Below, piece after piece: positions 16,164 through 24,784 of a DNA stretch of 64,000 bases (its first letter is position 1; every line of letters starts with the position of its first letter). The notes beneath the pieces were generated by a model. The model ran no database searches and was not told where the DNA came from. It saw only the letters and a list, made by a program, of their open reading frames with translations. The position numbers and the translations under genes are program-made. Location of the stretch: the NCBI RefSeq assembly GCF_026012395.1, contig NZ_BRZA01000004.1, forward strand, positions 1 to 64,000, in the 5' to 3' direction. The DNA is from Lysinibacillus piscis (GTDB lineage Bacteria > Bacillota > Bacilli > Bacillales_A > Planococcaceae).

Positions 16164-16612
16164 TAATGATCCTCCGGTAAAAATGCTGAAACAGGGCCAA
16201 GCTCATTCGTAATATAATGGCTAACAGCAGGTGAAAATTGCTTTAATACAGGTAAGCTTTTTTGTAAAACCTGTACTACTTCTTCAATGTTCACGTCTAT
16301 AAATTCACGTACAAGCATTTTCCGCAAACCTACAACAGCTTTTAATGATGCTTCCATGTCTGGTGATATGACCTTTTCATCGACTAAAATATCAATAATA
16401 TCTTCATAGCTACCTGGATCACGCATAATAAAGCCATCAATCATTAAGTTTCCAACATCCATCATGGATTCCATAATGTTATGCCCAATGCGTTCCACCG
16501 CTAATTTTTTTATCTCATTCTCTTGCCAATTGCTCTCTGTTTCAAATACAGCGATTAATTGGTCTAGATATTGTAAATTTTTTGTGATTTTATTACGATC
16601 TACAAAATACAC
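16163..16612 (-). CDS. yutE: DUF86/HepT-like helical protein (YutE)
   Basis: The 149-residue all-helical protein matches DUF86/YutE (RNKITKNLQYLDQLIAVFE, MMDVGNLMIDGFIMRDPGSYEDIIDIL). DUF86 members paired with MNT nucleotidyltransferases are HepT toxins with an R-x4-6-Y active site; here the corresponding segment reads GLRKMLVREF, so the final Tyr is replaced by Phe and no MNT partner is adjacent. It is therefore more likely a housekeeping homologue than a toxin. It is upstream of and coupled to yutF. Confidence 0.85.
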   Translation of the reverse strand: MYFVDRNKITKNLQYLDQLIAVFETESNWQENEIKKLAVERIGHNIMESMMDVGNLMIDGFIMRDPGSYEDIIDILVDEKVISPDMEASLKAVVGLRKMLVREFIDVNIEEVVQVLQKSLPVLKQFSPAVSHYITNELGPVSAFLPEDH

Positions 16613-16688
16613 AAAGAAGCCCCCTAAAAGTTGATAGTCTTTTCTCTTCTATAGTACCATAACTATATGACTGGAAGGAGAGTAAAAG

Positions 16689-16955
16689 ATGGAACGTTTT
16701 TTCTTATATGATGATGTAGAGGACACAAAAACACGCTTTGTCAGCTTTGCAGGCAACAAATTACGTTATGATTTAGCGATTTTACAATCAGGTCGTTTCT
16801 TTGGTAAAGTACTTGTCATGGATATTCAATTTGGTCGCTTTGCTATTATTGGACCAGATGATGTAGAAGAACCAGGTTACTTAGAGCATGTCTACAATCG
16901 CTCGGAGGAAGAAACTGTGGAGTTGCGTGACTACTTACGTGAATTGCTGAATTAA
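16689..16955 (+). CDS. DUF3055-like small protein
   Basis: The 88-residue soluble protein starts MERFFLYDDVEDTKTRFVSF and ends in an acidic helix (SEEETVELRDYLRELLN). It looks like the DUF3055 family of Bacillus-type genomes, whose function is unknown. GGAAGGAG lies about ten bases upstream of ATG 16689. It is divergent from yutE and converges with yutD, with a shared perfect terminator. Family assignment is from memory and less certain than the gene call. Confidence 0.8.
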   Translation: MERFFLYDDVEDTKTRFVSFAGNKLRYDLAILQSGRFFGKVLVMDIQFGRFAIIGPDDVEEPGYLEHVYNRSEEETVELRDYLRELLN

Positions 16956-16960
16956 TACAT

Positions 16961-16999
16961 AAAAGGATGCTACCCTCTCAAATAGGTAGCATCCTTTTT
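16961..16999. terminator. Bidirectional terminator between the DUF3055-like gene and yutD
   Basis: AAAAGGATGCTACC pairs with GGTAGCATCCTTTT (14 bp) and is flanked by T/A runs on both strands. Confidence 0.9.
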
Positions 17000-17000
17000 A

Positions 17001-17333
17001 TTAGTCTTCTAATGGTTCATTTTCCACATGCCCAATTGTCTCAGGCTCTATTTTTCTTACTTTGCGTAACACAAAATAAGCACAGCCAAAATTACAATAC
17101 TCATATAAATAATCCTGCAATGTACTAATTTTTGTATCGAATGTTGCTTTTTGATTTTTATCATCAAAAAAGCCTTTTAATCGCAACTGATTATAGCCCC
17201 AATCGCCTACAATATAATCATAACGAGCTAAAATATCTGAATAACGTTCCTTCAATACATCCTCTTGAAACGCTTCTCGGTAATTTTCCAATAGCTCATA
17301 TTCATATCCTTCTACGATAATCAACCTACACAC
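17001..17333 (-). CDS. yutD: YutD family protein (DUF1027)
   Basis: The 110-residue protein matches YutD: VEGYEYELLENYREAF, then YDYIVGDWGYNQLRLKGFFDD (in two parts), KATFDTKIS and YEYCNFGCAYFVLRKV. Two cysteines sit in the C-terminal motif (YCNFGCAYF). Function is unknown. It begins 11 nt after lipA, so both are probably in one transcript, as in B. subtilis. It ends at a bidirectional terminator. Confidence 0.92.
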   Translation of the reverse strand: MCRLIIVEGYEYELLENYREAFQEDVLKERYSDILARYDYIVGDWGYNQLRLKGFFDDKNQKATFDTKISTLQDYLYEYCNFGCAYFVLRKVRKIEPETIGHVENEPLED

Positions 17334-17343
17334 CAGCTTTCCT

Positions 17344-18261
17344 TTACAGCTCTGCTTGCAATTGACGCTCTTTCGTTGCAGCGTTTACTTGCTCATCTGC
17401 ATGATAACTACTGCGCACAAGTGGCCCCGCTTCACAATGCTTAAAGCCTTTCTCCATGGCAATTTTACGCAACTTCCCAAATTCAATAGGTGAATAATAT
17501 TTTTTCACAGCTAAATGTTTTTTCGTCGGTTGCAAATATTGACCAATCGTCATAATATCTACATTGTTTGCACGTAAATCATCCATAACCTCTAAGATTT
17601 CTTCATGTGTCTCCCCTAATCCAATCATTAATGAAGATTTTGTTGGAATATCAGGCTGCATTTCTTTTGCTAAACGCAGGAATTCTAATGAACGATCATA
17701 TTTTGCACGTGCACGTACTCTTGGTGTTAAACGACGAACTGTTTCAATATTATGATTTAAAATATCTGGACGTGCATCCATTAGCAATTGTAAATTTTCT
17801 TCTAAGCCACCTAAGTCAGAAGGTAGTACTTCTACAGAGGTTTGAGGGCTTTTACGACGAATGGCACGCACAGTTTCTGCTAACACTTCTGCACCACCAT
17901 CTTTTAAATCATCACGTGCTACCATTGTGATTACAACATGCTTTAAATTCATAATTTGGACAGAATCTGCTACACGCTCTGGCTCTGCCAAATCCAGTTC
18001 ATTTGGTAAACCTGTTTTTACGGCACAGAAGCGGCAAGCACGTGTACAAACAGAACCTAAAATCATCATCGTTGCTGTACGACGTTCTCCCCAACACTCA
18101 TGAATATTTGGACAGCGCGCTTCCTCACATACAGTATGCAGGTTTTTTTCACGCATTAATTTTTTTAAGCCTTTATATTCTTCATTCGTATTAAGTTTAA
18201 TTTTAAGCCAATCTGGTTTTCTAATATGCTCCTCTTTGTTTGTAGGTTTACAAGATGTCAT
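17344..18261 (-). CDS. lipA: Lipoyl synthase
   Basis: A radical-SAM enzyme that inserts two sulfurs into protein-bound octanoyl groups. The auxiliary cluster cysteines are in [13 protein letters not shown] (N-terminal, about residues 48-59). The radical SAM CxxxCxxC is CTRACRFC (about 73-80). The conserved C-terminal [13 protein letters not shown] is present. ATG 18261 (MTSCKP) was chosen; AGGAG lies 11 nt upstream. The 305-residue length is normal. It is first of a lipA-yutD pair. A lipoyl acceptor, GcvH, is at 43285. Confidence 0.97.
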   Translation of the reverse strand: MTSCKPTNKEEHIRKPDWLKIKLNTNEEYKGLKKLMREKNLHTVCEEARCPNIHECWGERRTATMMILGSVCTRACRFCAVKTGLPNELDLAEPERVADSVQIMNLKHVVITMVARDDLKDGGAEVLAETVRAIRRKSPQTSVEVLPSDLGGLEENLQLLMDARPDILNHNIETVRRLTPRVRARAKYDRSLEFLRLAKEMQPDIPTKSSLMIGLGETHEEILEVMDDLRANNVDIMTIGQYLQPTKKHLAVKKYYSPIEFGKLRKIAMEKGFKHCEAGPLVRSSYHADEQVNAATKERQLQAEL

Positions 18262-18453
18262 GGCAAATATCGCTCCTATCAACTATATGTGTTATAGCTT
18301 TCATTATATTCTCTGTTGTCACTGTACCATAATAATAACACGTCAACAACTATCATTATCAATATGCCCTAGCGTAATTGTCTCTCGTTTTTGTGAGCTC
18401 GCTTTATTTAAAATCTAGGCTTTTGTCTCCATTTCGTGCATCAGTACCCAAAC

Positions 18454-19236
18454 CTATTCATATGGGACAGGAACTTCTAATGAAGGTTGGGGTGCTTCAC
18501 TACCATTTGTATAAATATGCGGAACAGGTCCTCTTGTCAAGCTCATCGCCACTGGAATATCTTGCACAACGGTGGCTGATTTACTAGCAAACGGGACAAT
18601 AATTTGGACATTGACCTCAAAATGGATACCGACCTCTACAAATGCACTGTTAATGCCAAATTCTTTTATAAAGGATGTTACCTCACTATGCACATTGCCA
18701 ATGACATGAAAGCGTATTGGCACTTTTGGACCTAAATTGCCAAGTAACGGAATATCCAATGCCTGACCAAGTGGTACTAGAAAAACAATACCATCGCCAT
18801 CCTGAATACGCCCGACATCATATTCAACATTCTCTAGTTCAGGTAAATGGGATAGTTCTCCCTGTTCGGCTTGCTCTAAATACATTTTCACAAGCTCTAA
18901 TGTTTCTGAGCGCACACGGTTGATGATTTCTGTATTAAATTTAGTCGTTATCATATTGGATGTACCTGGTGGAATATCTTCAATAATATCATTGACATCT
19001 AATGTATTGGATGTTCTAGAATTAATCGCTTTATTCACCACATATGACGCAATTTTATTCGTTTGTACCTCTGCATATTGCAAATAGGTGGGCATCAATC
19101 GTTCGTTTAAATAGTAAATGAAAAAAAACAGACTAATCATAATACTCACAATAAGGATGGTTAAACGATTTAAACGAACTCCTTTTTTACGATAAGCGCC
19201 TAATTTCATTCTTTTTCGAGGGAAAAACAAAAACAT
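18454..19236 (-). CDS. yunB: Sporulation protein YunB
   Basis: The protein of up to 260 residues has a basic N-terminus, one membrane anchor (LTILIVSIMISLFFFIYYL, about 25-43) and an extracytoplasmic domain with QTNKIASYVVNKAI and SVAVPPF-like conserved blocks (PVAMSLTRGPVP). In B. subtilis YunB is a sigma-E-dependent sporulation protein. The start is uncertain: ATG 19236 lies only two bases after AGGAGG, within a perfect hairpin; TTG 19230 has the ideal eight-base spacing, and ATG 19209 (MKLGAY) is also possible. The gene lies downstream of the HD-GYP gene with a hairpin between. Confidence 0.88.
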   Translation of the reverse strand: MFLFFPRKRMKLGAYRKKGVRLNRLTILIVSIMISLFFFIYYLNERLMPTYLQYAEVQTNKIASYVVNKAINSRTSNTLDVNDIIEDIPPGTSNMITTKFNTEIINRVRSETLELVKMYLEQAEQGELSHLPELENVEYDVGRIQDGDGIVFLVPLGQALDIPLLGNLGPKVPIRFHVIGNVHSEVTSFIKEFGINSAFVEVGIHFEVNVQIIVPFASKSATVVQDIPVAMSLTRGPVPHIYTNGSEAPQPSLEVPVPYE

Positions 19237-19276
19237 CTCCTCCTGCTCATTAACATATGAACAGGAGGAGATGTTT
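19231..19276 (-). terminator. Perfect 15-bp hairpin between the HD-GYP gene and yunB
   Basis: On the minus strand AAACATCTCCTCCTG pairs with CAGGAGGAGATGTTT across a 16-nt loop, followed by TTGTTTTT. It begins at the HD-GYP stop codon and can act as a terminator. Its 3' arm contains yunB's AGGAGG and ATG, so it may also mask yunB translation from read-through transcripts. Confidence 0.8.
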
Positions 19277-20384
19277 ATTCAAATTTGGCTGGTGCTACAT
19301 AATCAGTCTCCACACTATCAATGGTAACTGTTGGATAGTCCACTAGATTAATTTCATAGGTTGCCCCAATTAATTCATTTTGTTCTTCAAAAATTCGGAG
19401 CCATGGCAATGTAGGATCTAACATATTTTGCTTCGAGACAATCCCTCTACGGCCATCTGATAATTTTAAAATAACACCATTTGGATAATGAACAATGGAC
19501 TTTCTTAACGCTTCTACAATACGTGCATCATACAATGTACCAGAGCCTGATTCTACAATAGCTAACCCTTGAGATGGCATCATTTTTTCACGATATACAC
19601 GATTCGTTGTGACAGCATCAAATACATCTGCCACACCAATAATTTTAGCGAACGGGTGAATTTCAAAATCCACTAATCCCCGTGGATAGCCACTGCCATC
19701 AATACGTTCATGGTGTTGGAACGCACAATGCGCTACTAACAAGGAAATTGAATGTAAATTTCGCAATAAATCAAAGCCAAATCTCGTATGATTTTTCATC
19801 AATTCAAATTCTTCATTCGTTAAGCGTCCAGGCTTTGTTAAAATTTCCTTTGGTATGAGCAGCTTTCCCACATCATGCAATAATGCACCAATCCCGATTA
19901 AACGTAAATCTTCCATTGAATAGCCTAACTCTTTCGCAATCGCAACGGAATATAGTGTCACTTGGTAAGAGTGCTGATATAAATATTCATCGAATAAATA
20001 AGCATCTGTCAGTATAGTTAAAATTTCACTGCTTTCTGTAACAATTGACAGTAACTCATCGACAATCGATACAATAACTTTAGATTGCTTATCGAGTATA
20101 TAAGAAGCACCTGCTGCATCTAGTCCATTGATAGCTTGGAAAGAATTTTTGATGGTCGACAGTGCTTTATTGCGCACTTCTGGTGACACTGTTTCCACAA
20201 TTTCGATTCCTTTAGAAAGCTCATCATTGATATATAAATAGTGCATATTTAATTGCCTTAATCTTTGAATAATACGCTCGTTAATCACAACATCTTTCTT
20301 TAAAAGAGGATGTCCAGCCTCATTCCAGACCGTTCTTCCGAGTACCATTCCCTCTTTCACTACATCGATTGAAATTAATCGCAT
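19275..20384 (-). CDS. HD-GYP domain protein, candidate c-di-GMP phosphodiesterase
   Basis: The 369-residue soluble protein has an N-terminal accessory region (residues 1-120) and a complete HD-GYP domain: HD at H170-D171 (LLHDVGKLLIP) and the GYP segment HHERIDGSGYPRG (about 224-236). HD-GYP enzymes hydrolyse c-di-GMP to pGpG or GMP. It lacks a receiver or membrane domain. In B. subtilis yunC lies between yunB and yunD; here the HD-GYP gene takes that place. It lies 10 kb from a polysaccharide operon with a c-di-GMP-receptor-like protein, a possible functional link. Confidence 0.88.
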   Translation of the reverse strand: MRLISIDVVKEGMVLGRTVWNEAGHPLLKKDVVINERIIQRLRQLNMHYLYINDELSKGIEIVETVSPEVRNKALSTIKNSFQAINGLDAAGASYILDKQSKVIVSIVDELLSIVTESSEILTILTDAYLFDEYLYQHSYQVTLYSVAIAKELGYSMEDLRLIGIGALLHDVGKLLIPKEILTKPGRLTNEEFELMKNHTRFGFDLLRNLHSISLLVAHCAFQHHERIDGSGYPRGLVDFEIHPFAKIIGVADVFDAVTTNRVYREKMMPSQGLAIVESGSGTLYDARIVEALRKSIVHYPNGVILKLSDGRRGIVSKQNMLDPTLPWLRIFEEQNELIGATYEINLVDYPTVTIDSVETDYVAPAKFE

Positions 20385-20402
20385 GATTCATTCCCCAATC
20401 CA

Positions 20403-21782
20403 TCACTTAAGCTCCTGTGGCTTAAAGCGTCTTCGCCCATAATCTATCATAATATTTCGTAAAAATGCTGGTAGTATATATTTTTTCTTTGCATATTTAA
20501 AACTTGGATAAAAATAGCCAAAGGTAAATAAATCGAGTGTTACTAATTTATAAATACGCTGCTCATCTGCTAATTCTCCATTCACCATCAACTGGCGATC
20601 CTCATTTACCATAAATCCATATGTCAACATTTTCCCGAAAATGACGCCTCTAAACCCTAGCCCTTTTAGTTCAATATAGGGCCATTCTTCATTTTTAGAT
20701 TGTTGGTAAATTTCCTTTAATTCTGCCACTGATAATTCAATTGTACATAAATTAATAGGGTGTGGAAAAATTCGATGTATGTCAAGGGCGGTTACCTTTC
20801 CTTTTGGTAATCCATCTAAAAAAATACCCGCATTAAACAGTGCACAATCAGCTCCACTTTTCTCTACTATCGCCTGTGCAAATACATCAGACAACTGGGA
20901 ATAATGAAACCACTCTTTATTATAAAATTTATCTGTTTCGAACACAGCTACATCTAGTAATTTTTTCCCTTCTTCTTCAAAGTATTGTACTATGTCTTTT
21001 TCATTTTTAACAGTAGGAAATTCTCTAATATTCAGCAAAATCTCGTTTTTTTCAACTATTTTCTTTAAATTGTCATCATATTCAATCACAAGATGTCCTA
21101 AATATTGACCAAACTTACCACCACCTGTTAATAATACGCCATTTACCCGTTCTCCCTCTAACAAAACATGGTGTGTATGTGAGCCAAAAATAACATCAAT
21201 TGCTGGACATGCCTCCGCTAAAAGTCGATCTTCTGTAATGCCTAAATGGGATAGACAAACAATAATATCTACCTCATCACGCAATTGATGGACCAATTGA
21301 ATAATTGTTTGCTGCGCATCATCGACTTGCCAATTTAACTCCCGATAGTACACATCGAACATCGCTGTAGCAGCAATGATGGCTAGCTTTGTCCCACGTA
21401 CTGTTGTTATGATTACATATGGCTTCATCCAGCTCGGATTTGCCCCTTGTAGTGCCTGCACATTTGCCACAACTACTTGAAATGTTGCCTCATCATACAA
21501 ATGGAATAGCTCATCATGTGTTAATGTAATGCCCTCATTATTGCCAATGGTCACAACATCATAATTTGCTTCATTCAATAATTGTACATTACCTTTACCA
21601 AATGTTGCCTCTGTATAAATATTTGAACGATCCAGATGATCTCCAATATCGAATAAATAGCTTGTCTCTCCTATTGCTGCAAGCTCTGCACGTTTTTGTG
21701 TCACAAAGTGCTGCATACGTGGCCAATACTGAAAATGACTATGTACATCATTCGTATGGAAAATATGAATTTTTTCAAGCAT
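20403..21782 (-). CDS. yunD: 5'-nucleotidase/metallophosphoesterase family protein (YunD)
   Basis: The 459-residue protein starts with a two-metal phosphoesterase domain: HTNDVHSHF (about 8-16), DIGDHLDRSN, TIGNNEG, SHLG and FGSHTHH. The C-terminal 5'-nucleotidase domain follows (about 290-459). It has no signal peptide, unlike UshA or YfkN, and should be cytosolic. The start ATG 21782 (MLEKIH) has GAGGTGG five bases upstream. It lies 18 nt before the HD-GYP gene and 25 nt after yunE, suggesting one transcript. It corresponds to B. subtilis yunD. Confidence 0.9.
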   Translation of the reverse strand: MLEKIHIFHTNDVHSHFQYWPRMQHFVTQKRAELAAIGETSYLFDIGDHLDRSNIYTEATFGKGNVQLLNEANYDVVTIGNNEGITLTHDELFHLYDEATFQVVVANVQALQGANPSWMKPYVIITTVRGTKLAIIAATAMFDVYYRELNWQVDDAQQTIIQLVHQLRDEVDIIVCLSHLGITEDRLLAEACPAIDVIFGSHTHHVLLEGERVNGVLLTGGGKFGQYLGHLVIEYDDNLKKIVEKNEILLNIREFPTVKNEKDIVQYFEEEGKKLLDVAVFETDKFYNKEWFHYSQLSDVFAQAIVEKSGADCALFNAGIFLDGLPKGKVTALDIHRIFPHPINLCTIELSVAELKEIYQQSKNEEWPYIELKGLGFRGVIFGKMLTYGFMVNEDRQLMVNGELADEQRIYKLVTLDLFTFGYFYPSFKYAKKKYILPAFLRNIMIDYGRRRFKPQELK

Positions 21783-21807
21783 GAAAGCCACCTCACTTCA
21801 CAATTTC

Positions 21808-22629
21808 TTACCATAATCCTTCGATAATCGAACGAATCCCCATTAATAATAAAATAATCCGTAATGCTACAACAAGTGTTGCTGATTGAATGCGTTTATT
21901 TAACGCAGCTCCTAGCTTTGCACCAATATAGGCTCCTGGAATGACAGGAATTGTATATAACCATGGCACATGCCCTAAGTAAATATGACTGGCTGAATTC
22001 ACGATAGATGTTAAAAAGACCATAAACATGGACGTAGCCACTGCGACATGTGGTGGAAATAAAAATAAAATAATCATGGCAGGTACAATCATCGATCCAC
22101 CGCCAATACCAAATAGCCCTGAGGCAAAGCCAATACCGAATGTTAAAAGCAATGCAAACCATACAGGATAGCCATAGACAAATGTTTGTCCTTCTGTATC
22201 TGTAAACTGTTGCTGCCGACCATTTTCTACAAACCATTTGACTGGCTTTAATTTGTCACGAACAAGTAATATTGTAGATAAAATAATTAATAGAATGCCG
22301 AAATACAAATTAAAAGAAGGTAAATCTACGCCTTTATTCACCCATGCGCCTAGCACTGTCCCAGGAATACTACCACAAAAAAAGATCAAGCCACTTTTAT
22401 AGTCAACCGTTTTGGCTTTCAAAAAGCTCAATGTAGAGGCAAGCCCTGTAAAAATCATCATGACCACCGATAAACCAACTACTTTTTGTGGTGTCATATC
22501 AGGAATCAATCCCATGTTTAGCCCTATATACAATGTAGCTGGTACTAATATAATACCCCCACCAAGTCCTACTAATGCACCTATTAAGCCTGAACACAGT
22601 GCAATAACTACTAAAAGAATAAATTCCAC
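21808..22629 (-). CDS. yunE: TauE/SafE family sulfite exporter-like permease (YunE)
   Basis: The 273-residue membrane protein has eight or so hydrophobic helices and the inverted-repeat motif GLGGGIILVPA (N-terminal half) and GIGGGSMIVPA (C-terminal half), typical of the TauE/SafE family, which exports sulfite, sulfonates or other anions. The substrate cannot be told from sequence. It overlaps yunF by one base (TAATG-type junction) and leads into yunD, so the three genes yunF-yunE-yunD probably form a unit with the HD-GYP gene. Confidence 0.9.
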   Translation of the reverse strand: MEFILLVVIALCSGLIGALVGLGGGIILVPATLYIGLNMGLIPDMTPQKVVGLSVVMMIFTGLASTLSFLKAKTVDYKSGLIFFCGSIPGTVLGAWVNKGVDLPSFNLYFGILLIILSTILLVRDKLKPVKWFVENGRQQQFTDTEGQTFVYGYPVWFALLLTFGIGFASGLFGIGGGSMIVPAMIILFLFPPHVAVATSMFMVFLTSIVNSASHIYLGHVPWLYTIPVIPGAYIGAKLGAALNKRIQSATLVVALRIILLLMGIRSIIEGLW

Positions 22630-23480
22630 TATAGCTCTCCTTCAAACATATCTAATTGTTTTGGGGCAAGTCCGCTATCCTGAATATCTAAAATTACTTG
22701 CAGCTCTTTTGCATTTTTCGCTGCATGATGTCCTGAATTATTATTAAAGAGAACGAATAATTCCTCTGCTTGTAACTGCCTTATATGTGCACCGAGCTGC
22801 TGTAATTCTTTTTGATTGTAATCATATAAAAAACGAACTTTACGCCAATTTTCTGTATTGCCTGTGTTGCGCCAGCCGTGAATATTGCGCCCATGAATGC
22901 GTATTAAGGCTTTTTTAGCCGTCACATGTGGATAAAATGGCACAGACCCAACGCCTGCTTGTGGTTCATCACATATTGTATGAATAAATTGATGCTCTTG
23001 TAAAAATGTCATCGTTTGTTGAACCATTTTCTCTGCATACCATGTTTGGTTTCGGAACTCAATCGCCACATCAAAATCACTTAATTGCTGACGAATATAT
23101 CGTAAATATTGAACATTTTTCGCCTGACAATCAAACCATGGTGGAAACTGTGCTAATACCATACCTAATTTGTCATATCGCTTAAACTCATTGGCACAGT
23201 CAATAAAAGCATTGAACATATCATTTTTCGTGTCGAATGGGATGTCCCCACGCAAATGCCCTGTCATTCCTTGATAAGCCTTTAAAACAAAGCGAAAGCC
23301 CTTTGGTGTATCTTCACACCATTTACGCACATTTTCTACAGACGGTATTGCATAAAAAGACGTATCCACTTCTACCGTCAAAAAATGCCCTGTATAATCA
23401 AATAATTTATCCTTAGCAGCCGTTACACTGCTATAAAGTGAAGGGTGATCTCCCCAACCTGTTAATCCAACTCGAATCAT
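22629..23480 (-). CDS. yunF: DUF72 family protein (YunF)
   Basis: The 283-residue TIM-barrel-like protein starts IRVGLTGWGDHPSLY and contains FLTVEVDTSFYAIPS, FRFVLKAYQGMTGH, FPPWFDC and VAIEFRNQTWY, all DUF72 hallmarks. It ends in an HH-rich segment (NNNSGHHAAKNAKEL). Function is unknown. It is first of the yunF-yunE-yunD group; GGGGGAGGG is directly upstream of ATG 23480. Confidence 0.92.
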   Translation of the reverse strand: MIRVGLTGWGDHPSLYSSVTAAKDKLFDYTGHFLTVEVDTSFYAIPSVENVRKWCEDTPKGFRFVLKAYQGMTGHLRGDIPFDTKNDMFNAFIDCANEFKRYDKLGMVLAQFPPWFDCQAKNVQYLRYIRQQLSDFDVAIEFRNQTWYAEKMVQQTMTFLQEHQFIHTICDEPQAGVGSVPFYPHVTAKKALIRIHGRNIHGWRNTGNTENWRKVRFLYDYNQKELQQLGAHIRQLQAEELFVLFNNNSGHHAAKNAKELQVILDIQDSGLAPKQLDMFEGEL

Positions 23481-23546
23481 TGACCCTCCCCCTTTATTAC
23501 CATGATAGCATAATCCAGATTTTTTATTAAAAAAAGTGGGACATCA

Positions 23547-23579
23547 AAAAAGACTGAGCTATGCACGCTCAATCTTCTC
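23547..23579 (-). terminator. Terminator overlapping the AmhX-like gene's stop codon
   Basis: On the minus strand AGATTGAGC pairs with GCTCAGTCT, followed by TTTTTTG. The stem's 5' arm includes the stop codon at 23569. Confidence 0.85.
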
Positions 23580-24687
23580 CTTCTTTCATATGAAATTGCT
23601 TTATTGTACGCAAGCATACATCTGTTAAAATAGCTATGCCCTTCTCCATTGACTGATGATTAAATTGCATATATGGATCATGTAGACCTGGTGTAACATC
23701 TGCCCCAAGACCAAGCATTGTTGCTTTCAGATGTGGACGCTCAATTGTGTAAAAATGAAAATCGTCTGCCCCAGGTGTGATAATAATAGGTATAGCAGGA
23801 CGCTCTAAAATATGTTCAATCGCTTGTGCCATAAAATGTGCCGCTTCTTCATTGACAACCGCTGCTGGTACATGGTCAAAAAATTCAATATGAATCGGAA
23901 CATGATATAAGGCACTCAATTGCTGACAAACATTTTCTACCTTCGCTTTTAATTGCTCCATCACTTCATTTGTTTGTGCACGCAAATCTAAACCAAACGA
24001 TGCTTTCCCTGGAATAATGTTAAAATTCTCTGTTCCAGCATGTACATTCGTCATCTTCACTGTTGCCGCAATATGTGGATCTATATGTGTAAAACTGAGT
24101 TGTTGCACAATAGATGTCACAACTTCAATCGCATTAATGCCTTTATGTGGTCTTGCTCCATGATGATCTAAGCCATCAATCTGTCCTTTTACAAATAAAC
24201 AAGCTCCATGCTGAATACCTGCTGCACAATTAGGGTAACTAATTTCATCAAATGGACGTACATGAACACCATACAAATAATCTAAATCATCAATAACCCC
24301 TTCTTGAATAACACTTAATGAGCCATTGCCAAGCTCCTCAGCAGGCTGAAAAATGGCTCGCACTGTTCCATTCAAGTGACCTATTTTCTGTAATTGCTGC
24401 ATCACACCTGTCACAATCGTCATATGTGCATCGTGCCCACAGGAATGATTTGCTCTCATCTCGCCATTGACCTCTTGCCATAATGCATCCATATCCGCAC
24501 GTAGTCCAATTTTCGGTGAGCCTTCTCCAATCTCTACAGAGAAACCAGGAATATGTTGAAAGCGTTGTGGTTGAAAACCCGCTTCTTCAAATAAAGCTAC
24601 AAGATAATTCGTTGTTTCAATCTCTTTCCAGCTTACCTCTGCATGTTCATGTAAATGTGTAAATAGATTTATTATACTTTCTTTCAT
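23569..24687 (-). CDS. amhX: M20 family amidohydrolase, AmhX-like
   Basis: The 372-residue zinc peptidase-like enzyme has the M20 metal motifs GLRADMDALW (about 61-70), HSCGHDAHM (about 82-90) and FQPAEELGNG (about 112-121), then a dimerisation domain with HGARPHKGINAIE, and a final metal His in LHDPYMQFNH. N-terminal HEHAEVSWKEIETTNYL is much like B. subtilis AmhX. It should hydrolyse N-acyl amino acids or related amides; no signal peptide. Single gene with its own terminator. Symbol given as homology-based. Confidence 0.82.
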   Translation of the reverse strand: MKESIINLFTHLHEHAEVSWKEIETTNYLVALFEEAGFQPQRFQHIPGFSVEIGEGSPKIGLRADMDALWQEVNGEMRANHSCGHDAHMTIVTGVMQQLQKIGHLNGTVRAIFQPAEELGNGSLSVIQEGVIDDLDYLYGVHVRPFDEISYPNCAAGIQHGACLFVKGQIDGLDHHGARPHKGINAIEVVTSIVQQLSFTHIDPHIAATVKMTNVHAGTENFNIIPGKASFGLDLRAQTNEVMEQLKAKVENVCQQLSALYHVPIHIEFFDHVPAAVVNEEAAHFMAQAIEHILERPAIPIIITPGADDFHFYTIERPHLKATMLGLGADVTPGLHDPYMQFNHQSMEKGIAILTDVCLRTIKQFHMKEGED

Positions 24688-24784
24688 CTACTATACCTCC
24701 TCTTATAACGACTATTTAACGACATATTATCATTGTAAAGAGATATTCATTATTGAGCAATATAGTTATTTGCCTTATTTAGCC

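Noticed and set aside
16163-16612. HepT/MNT toxin-antitoxin pair
   Set aside because: No MNT partner gene and the catalytic Tyr is replaced; the neighbour is a HAD phosphatase.
18236-18587. Plus-strand frames between lipA and yunB
   Set aside because: Random composition, antisense to lipA or yunB ends; no start signals.
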